Assembly (NCBI GenBank): GCA_963737075.1
Contig: CAVTRI010000001.1
Location: 992,001 to 1,056,000 of the forward strand
Direction: 5' to 3'
Origin: CAVTRI01 sp963737075
Lineage (GTDB): Bacteria > Actinomycetota > Acidimicrobiia > Acidimicrobiales > Palsa-688
Length of the DNA: 64,000 nt
Shown: piece by piece, positions 60,251 to 64,000 of the stretch
Position numbering within the stretch: position 1 is the stretch's first letter
Layout: each line of letters opens with the position of its first letter
Translations under genes and position numbers: made by a program
The notes under the pieces: generated by a model
What the model was told of the DNA's origin: nothing
What the model saw: only the letters and a program-made list of their open reading frames with translations
Databases searched by the model: none

Positions 60251-61858
60251 TCACACTCGTCGGGGGTCGTACGCGGGCCGCGACCCTGTACCGTAGCTGC
60301 GAAGGGCCCCTTCGGGGCCGACGGCGTTGGGGCGGGCGAAGATCCAGTTCTGCCAGGCCGACAGGCGGGCGAAGATCTTGGTCTCCATGGTCTCCGGGCC
60401 CGCGAAGCGCAGGCTGGCTTCCATGCCGGTGAGGGCGTCGGGGGAGAAGCTGGCCCGCTCTTCCAGGGCCAGCCGGATCTCGTCGTCCCAGTCGAGGTCG
60501 TCGGGCGTGAAGGTGGCCAGACCCAGTTTGGACGCCGCCTCGGCCGACACCGCAATTCCGATGGCGGCCCGGGCCGACGACAAGCAGGCAGGCTGGCCCC
60601 ACAAGCGGGTCTCCAGGCGCGACAGCCCGTTGCTCATGGGCAGCCACCCGTCGTTGGCGTTCGACAGCCGCAACGACACCGCCTCGTCGTCAAGCATGAA
60701 GGTTCGGTCGGCCACCAGCGCCAGCTCGGCCAGCAGCCCCGCAAAGCAGCTGCCTGGCTCGACCAGCGCCACCAAGCTGCGGGCGGAGACATCCAGTCGG
60801 CGCAGCGTGCGGGCCCAGTACAGCCGCAGCTCCCGGACCAGCCAGTGATCCGCGTGCTCATCGAAGAGCCCCTCGGTCTCCAACACCAGAGCAGGGTCGC
60901 CGACGGTGTGCAGCACCCAGGTGCCGATCTCCGCCTCGTTGAACCGCAGTCCCAAGATGGTGTCGTCCAGCTCCCGGCAGGCGGCCAGCAGCCACGAATC
61001 GTTTCCCACTGCGTCCGGGGCCGCTGGTTGATCACCACAGGGTCCCCGCACGCTGATGTGGGCGGCGTCAAGCGAGCGGTCGATCTCCACCGACACCCAC
61101 CGGCGATCCTCGAGGGGGCCGAGAGTGACGCCGGGGCCGTCATCTGGTCGCTCGCTGTCAGCGGCCCGGGCGGCGGCCCGCTCGCGTACCAGCTGGTCGA
61201 ACCCGCTTGGGGGGGCGACGGCGTCGACGAGCCCCCACTCCACCGCCTGCTGTCCTTTCACGCCCTCGGCCCGGGTGCAAAACACGTCCGCCAGGTCGTG
61301 GCGGACGCCGCGCTTGTCGACCAGCCGGGTCAACCCGCCGGTGCCCGGCAGCACGCCCAGCAGCGGCACCTCCGGCAGCGACACCGTCGAAGAACGGTCA
61401 TCGATCAGCAGGATCTCATCACACGCCAGCGCCAGCTCGTAGCCCCCTCCGGCCGCGGTGCCGTTGACCGCCGCCAGCCATACCTGGCCCGAATGGGCGG
61501 ACGCATCCTCGATGGCGTTCCGGGTCTCGTTGGTGAACTTACAGAAATTGACCTTGTGGTCGTGGCTGGCGCCCGCCAGCATCTGGATGTTGGCCCCGGC
61601 GCAAAACACTCTCTCGACGCCGCTGGTCACCACCACCGCCTTCACCTCCGGGTGCTCCAAGCGCAGCCGCTGAGAGGCGTCGTACAGCTCGATATCCACT
61701 GACAAGTCATAGCTGTTGAGCTTCAACTCGTACTCCGACGACAAGCCCCCCTCCGGCGCCACCCGAAGAGCCAGCGTGGCCACCGGCCCGTCAATGCCGA
61801 GCGACCAGTGGCGATAGGAGTCCGGATGCGTGTCGAAGGTGATCACAGGCGGTTCCAT
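60251..61858 (-). CDS. boxC: 2,3-epoxybenzoyl-CoA dihydrolase BoxC
   Basis: 535-residue crotonase-superfamily enzyme that opens the epoxidised ring of the BoxB product, yielding a semialdehyde CoA ester and formate. N-terminal crotonase motifs FCAGANIQML and NGTAAGGGYELALACDE are clear, and the protein has the double length expected of BoxC with a second crotonase-like half. The C-terminus ends WQNWIFARPNAVGPEGALR. ATG 61858 overlaps the aminotransferase end by 16 bases. Confidence 0.94.
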   Translation of the reverse strand: MEPPVITFDTHPDSYRHWSLGIDGPVATLALRVAPEGGLSSEYELKLNSYDLSVDIELYDASQRLRLEHPEVKAVVVTSGVERVFCAGANIQMLAGASHDHKVNFCKFTNETRNAIEDASAHSGQVWLAAVNGTAAGGGYELALACDEILLIDDRSSTVSLPEVPLLGVLPGTGGLTRLVDKRGVRHDLADVFCTRAEGVKGQQAVEWGLVDAVAPPSGFDQLVRERAAARAADSERPDDGPGVTLGPLEDRRWVSVEIDRSLDAAHISVRGPCGDQPAAPDAVGNDSWLLAACRELDDTILGLRFNEAEIGTWVLHTVGDPALVLETEGLFDEHADHWLVRELRLYWARTLRRLDVSARSLVALVEPGSCFAGLLAELALVADRTFMLDDEAVSLRLSNANDGWLPMSNGLSRLETRLWGQPACLSSARAAIGIAVSAEAASKLGLATFTPDDLDWDDEIRLALEERASFSPDALTGMEASLRFAGPETMETKIFARLSAWQNWIFARPNAVGPEGALRSYGTGSRPAYDPRRV

Positions 61859-63213
61859 GCCTCGCTGAGCACCGAGCGCAGGATCTGGGTGATGAGGTCG
61901 AAGTGCTCCTGGTCGCAGATGAGCGGGGGGGCGAGCTGCACGACCGGGTCGCCCCGATCGTCTGTGCGGCACACCAGGCCGGCGTCGAACAGCGCCCCGG
62001 AAAGAAAGCCTCGCAGCAGCCGCTCAGACTCGGCGTGATCGAACGTTTCCCGAGTGGACTTGTCCTTGACCAGCTCGATGCCCCAGAAATAGCCATCGCC
62101 CCGCACGTCGCCCACGATCGGCAGGTCACGCAGGCCGTCCAGCGCACCCTGAAAGGCCGACGCCCGGGAGGCGACGTGGCCGATCAGATCTTCTTTCTCG
62201 AGGATGTCGAGGTTGGCCAGCGCCACCGCGGTTGACACCGGGTGGCCGGCGAAGGTGAACCCGTGGGCGAAGCTGGTCTGGCCGTGCAGGAACGGCTCCA
62301 TCAGCCGGTCAGCCACGAGCAGCGCCCCAAGGGGCGAGTAGCCACTGGTCATGCCCTTGGCGCAGGTGATCATGTCCGGCTGGTATCCGTAGCGGTGCGC
62401 CCCGAACCAGGCACCGAGGCGGCCGAAGGCGCAGATCACCTCGTCGGACACGAGCAGCACGCCGTGACGGTCGCAAATCTCGCGCACCCGCTGGAAGTAG
62501 CCGGGCGGCGGAGGGAAGCAGCCGCCGGAGTTCTGCACCGGCTCCAGAAACACGGCCGCCACCGTGTCCGGCCCTTCCATCTCGATGTGCCGCTCGATGT
62601 CGTCGGCCGCCCACCTCCCGAATGCCTCCAGGTCGTCGCCGTGCTCGGGCGCCCGGTAGAAGTTGGTGTTCGCGACGCGTACCGACCCGGGAACGAGCGG
62701 CTCGAACGGGGCCTTGATGGCCGGCAGCCCGGTGATCGACAGCGCCCCCATGGTCGTGCCGTGGTAGGCGATGCTCCGCGACAGGACCTTGGTCCGGCCC
62801 GGTTGACCGGTCAACCGGAACCAGTAGCGGGACAGCTTCCATGCCGACTCGACCGCCTCCCCGCCGCCGGTGGTGAAAAACACCCGGTTGAGGTCGCCAG
62901 GCGCCAGGGTCGCCAGCCGCTCGGACAGCTCGATGGCGTTCGGGTGCGCGTAGCTCCAGATCGGGAAGTAGGCCAGTTCGGCGGCCTGGCGGGCGGCGGC
63001 ATCGGCGAGCTCTCGCCGCCCATGCCCGACCTGCACCACGAACAGCCCCGACAGGCCGTCCAGGTAACGCCGGCCGCGACTGTCCCACACCCACGGCCCC
63101 TCGCCCCGCACGATGATCGGCACCTCGTGCTCGGCGTAGGTACTCATCCGGGTGAAGTGCATCCACAGGTGCCGCTTGGCCGCCGCCTGCAGTTCCGCGT
63201 CGGAAGATGCCAT
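61843..63213 (-). CDS. Class III (omega) aminotransferase
   Basis: 456-residue PLP enzyme: VRGEGPWVWDSRGRRYLDG, GGGEAVESAWKLSRYW, aspartate in LLVSDEVICAFGR and Schiff-base lysine in CAKGMTSGYSPLG. The pattern fits omega-amino-acid:pyruvate or putrescine/GABA-type aminotransferases. ATG 63213 (MASSDAELQ) is chosen. It is the first gene of the minus-strand box cluster and diverges from an aldehyde dehydrogenase gene 36 bases away, suggesting a shared substrate (amine to aldehyde to acid). Confidence 0.92.
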   Translation of the reverse strand: MASSDAELQAAAKRHLWMHFTRMSTYAEHEVPIIVRGEGPWVWDSRGRRYLDGLSGLFVVQVGHGRRELADAAARQAAELAYFPIWSYAHPNAIELSERLATLAPGDLNRVFFTTGGGEAVESAWKLSRYWFRLTGQPGRTKVLSRSIAYHGTTMGALSITGLPAIKAPFEPLVPGSVRVANTNFYRAPEHGDDLEAFGRWAADDIERHIEMEGPDTVAAVFLEPVQNSGGCFPPPPGYFQRVREICDRHGVLLVSDEVICAFGRLGAWFGAHRYGYQPDMITCAKGMTSGYSPLGALLVADRLMEPFLHGQTSFAHGFTFAGHPVSTAVALANLDILEKEDLIGHVASRASAFQGALDGLRDLPIVGDVRGDGYFWGIELVKDKSTRETFDHAESERLLRGFLSGALFDAGLVCRTDDRGDPVVQLAPPLICDQEHFDLITQILRSVLSEAWNRL

Positions 63214-63249
63214 GGCCTCAAGCCTGGCACGCCGTGGCACCCTGGAGAC

Positions 63250-64000
63250 ATGTCCGAGCGGTTGCGGAACTTTATCGGTGGGGAGTTCTTAGAGGGGAAA
63301 GACGCACGGGTGTCGCCGGTGATCGATCCCAGCACGGGGCAGGCGTACGCCGAGGCGCCGGTGTCCTCCGCTGACGACGTCAACACCGCCTGTCAGGCGG
63401 CCGCGGGTGCGTTCGAGACCTGGCGCGACAGCACGCCGGCGGACCGCCAGCGGATGCTGCTGGCTCTGGCCGACCGGTTGGAGGCCAAGGCGGAAGCGTT
63501 CGTGGAGGCGGAGGGGCACAACACAGGCAAGCCCCTCGCGCTGACCCGCAGCGAGGAGATCCCCCCGATGGTGGACCAGATCCGTTTCTTCGCGGGGGCG
63601 GCCAGGATGCTGGAGGGGCGGTCGGCGGGGGAGTACATGCCCGGGCACACGTCGTGGATCCGCCGGGAGCCGGTCGGGGTGTGCGCCCAGGTGACCCCGT
63701 GGAACTACCCACTGATGATGGCGGTGTGGAAGATCGCTCCGGCCTTGGCGGCCGGCAACACCGTGGTGCTGAAGCCATCGGATACCACACCGGTCACCAC
63801 GCTGATGCTGGCCGAGGTGGCGGGGGAGATCTTCCCGGCTGGGGTGTTCAACGTGATCTGTGGCGACCGGGACACGGGCCGGGCGCTGGTCAGTCACCCC
63901 ATCCCCCAGATGGTGTCGATCACCGGGAGCGTCCGCGCCGGTCGGGAGGTCGCGGCCGCCGCGGCCAGCGACGTGAAGCGGGTGCACCTGGAGCTGGGGG
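63250..64000 (+). CDS. Aldehyde dehydrogenase, gamma-aminobutyraldehyde dehydrogenase-like (3' end outside window)
   Basis: The first 250 residues of an NAD(P)-dependent aldehyde dehydrogenase: FIGGEF, VTPWNYPLMMAVWKIAPALA, LKPSDTTPVTTL, GSVRAGREVA and the general-base glutamate at the window end (HLELG). The catalytic cysteine lies beyond the window. Closest in pattern to gamma-aminobutyraldehyde/betaine-aldehyde types. ATG 63250 follows CTGGAGAC. It is divergent from the aminotransferase gene. Confidence 0.92.
   Translation, partial: MSERLRNFIGGEFLEGKDARVSPVIDPSTGQAYAEAPVSSADDVNTACQAAAGAFETWRDSTPADRQRMLLALADRLEAKAEAFVEAEGHNTGKPLALTRSEEIPPMVDQIRFFAGAARMLEGRSAGEYMPGHTSWIRREPVGVCAQVTPWNYPLMMAVWKIAPALAAGNTVVLKPSDTTPVTTLMLAEVAGEIFPAGVFNVICGDRDTGRALVSHPIPQMVSITGSVRAGREVAAAAASDVKRVHLELG

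Overview
The window looks like a chromosomal segment of a very GC-rich actinobacterium. Amino-acid gene order (hisDCBHA-hisF-hisI-trpE, then trpC-trpF-trpB-trpA), the fabD-fabH-acpP-fabF cluster and the pdtaR-polA-rpsA neighbourhood all resemble Actinomycetota. The aerobic 'box' benzoyl-CoA genes, the DUF2252 protein and the promoter style (a TA[C/G]NNT box 6-9 nt before the start codon) would fit an Acidimicrobiia-like lineage; that assignment is inference.

Layout. 1-9.3 kb: histidine operon (5' end of hisD cut by the window), an adenylyl cyclase with a small downstream ORF (minus strand), a GroES-like gene, hisI overlapping trpE, and ygfZ. 9.3-12.3 kb: a lipoprotein and a two-component system. 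12.3-15.7 kb: trpCFBA. 15.7-25.3 kb: SHOCT protein, DUF2252 protein, glucose-dehydrogenase-like enzyme, YqgE, TypA, UbiB-like kinase, peroxiredoxin, YihY and a CYTH protein. 25.3-29.2 kb: type II fatty-acid synthesis (FabF, AcpP, FabH, FabD). 29.3-31.75 kb: tRNA-Leu(CAA) followed by a decayed patch with a DUF222-HNH endonuclease gene behind an SOS-box-like palindrome and a broken L,D-transpeptidase gene. 31.7-38.4 kb: DUF1206, MFS transporter, wax-ester/DGAT acyltransferase and an MprAB-like two-component system. 38.4-46.3 kb: S9 peptidase, PdtaR-like ANTAR regulator, agmatinase family, DtxR-family repressor and PolA. 46.3-52.6 kb: acyl-CoA dehydrogenase, TetR regulator, ferritin-like di-iron protein, methyltransferase and ribosomal protein S1. 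52.6-56.4 kb: an Rhs/YD-repeat polymorphic-toxin-like locus with many apparent indels, a possible immunity gene and a helical WXG100-like gene. 56.4-64 kb: benzoate catabolism (hydrolase, benzoate-CoA ligase, BoxB, BoxC), a class III aminotransferase and an aldehyde dehydrogenase cut by the window end.

The most striking unexplained signal is a family of 45-bp tandem repeats at four loci (ends of ubiB, fabH and tetR; upstream of polA; 2, 3, 8 and about 5 copies). Every unit can fold into two adjacent hairpins. The first (GGGCC-CGARC-GGCCC) is nearly invariant. The second keeps its pairing while its bases change between loci (compensatory flips at two pairs). Three genes read through the element in three different frames, so the nucleotide structure, not a peptide, is what is shared. 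A separate 62-bp palindromic tandem repeat lies between the glucose-dehydrogenase gene and yqgE. The spacer at 50.25-50.48 kb holds interleaved inverted repeats able to form a pseudoknot.

Single-base frame breaks are seen in hisF and, heavily clustered, in the accessory genes (HNH, L,D-transpeptidase, Rhs, its neighbour, WXG-like). From the sequence alone these cannot be separated into true decay versus assembly error.
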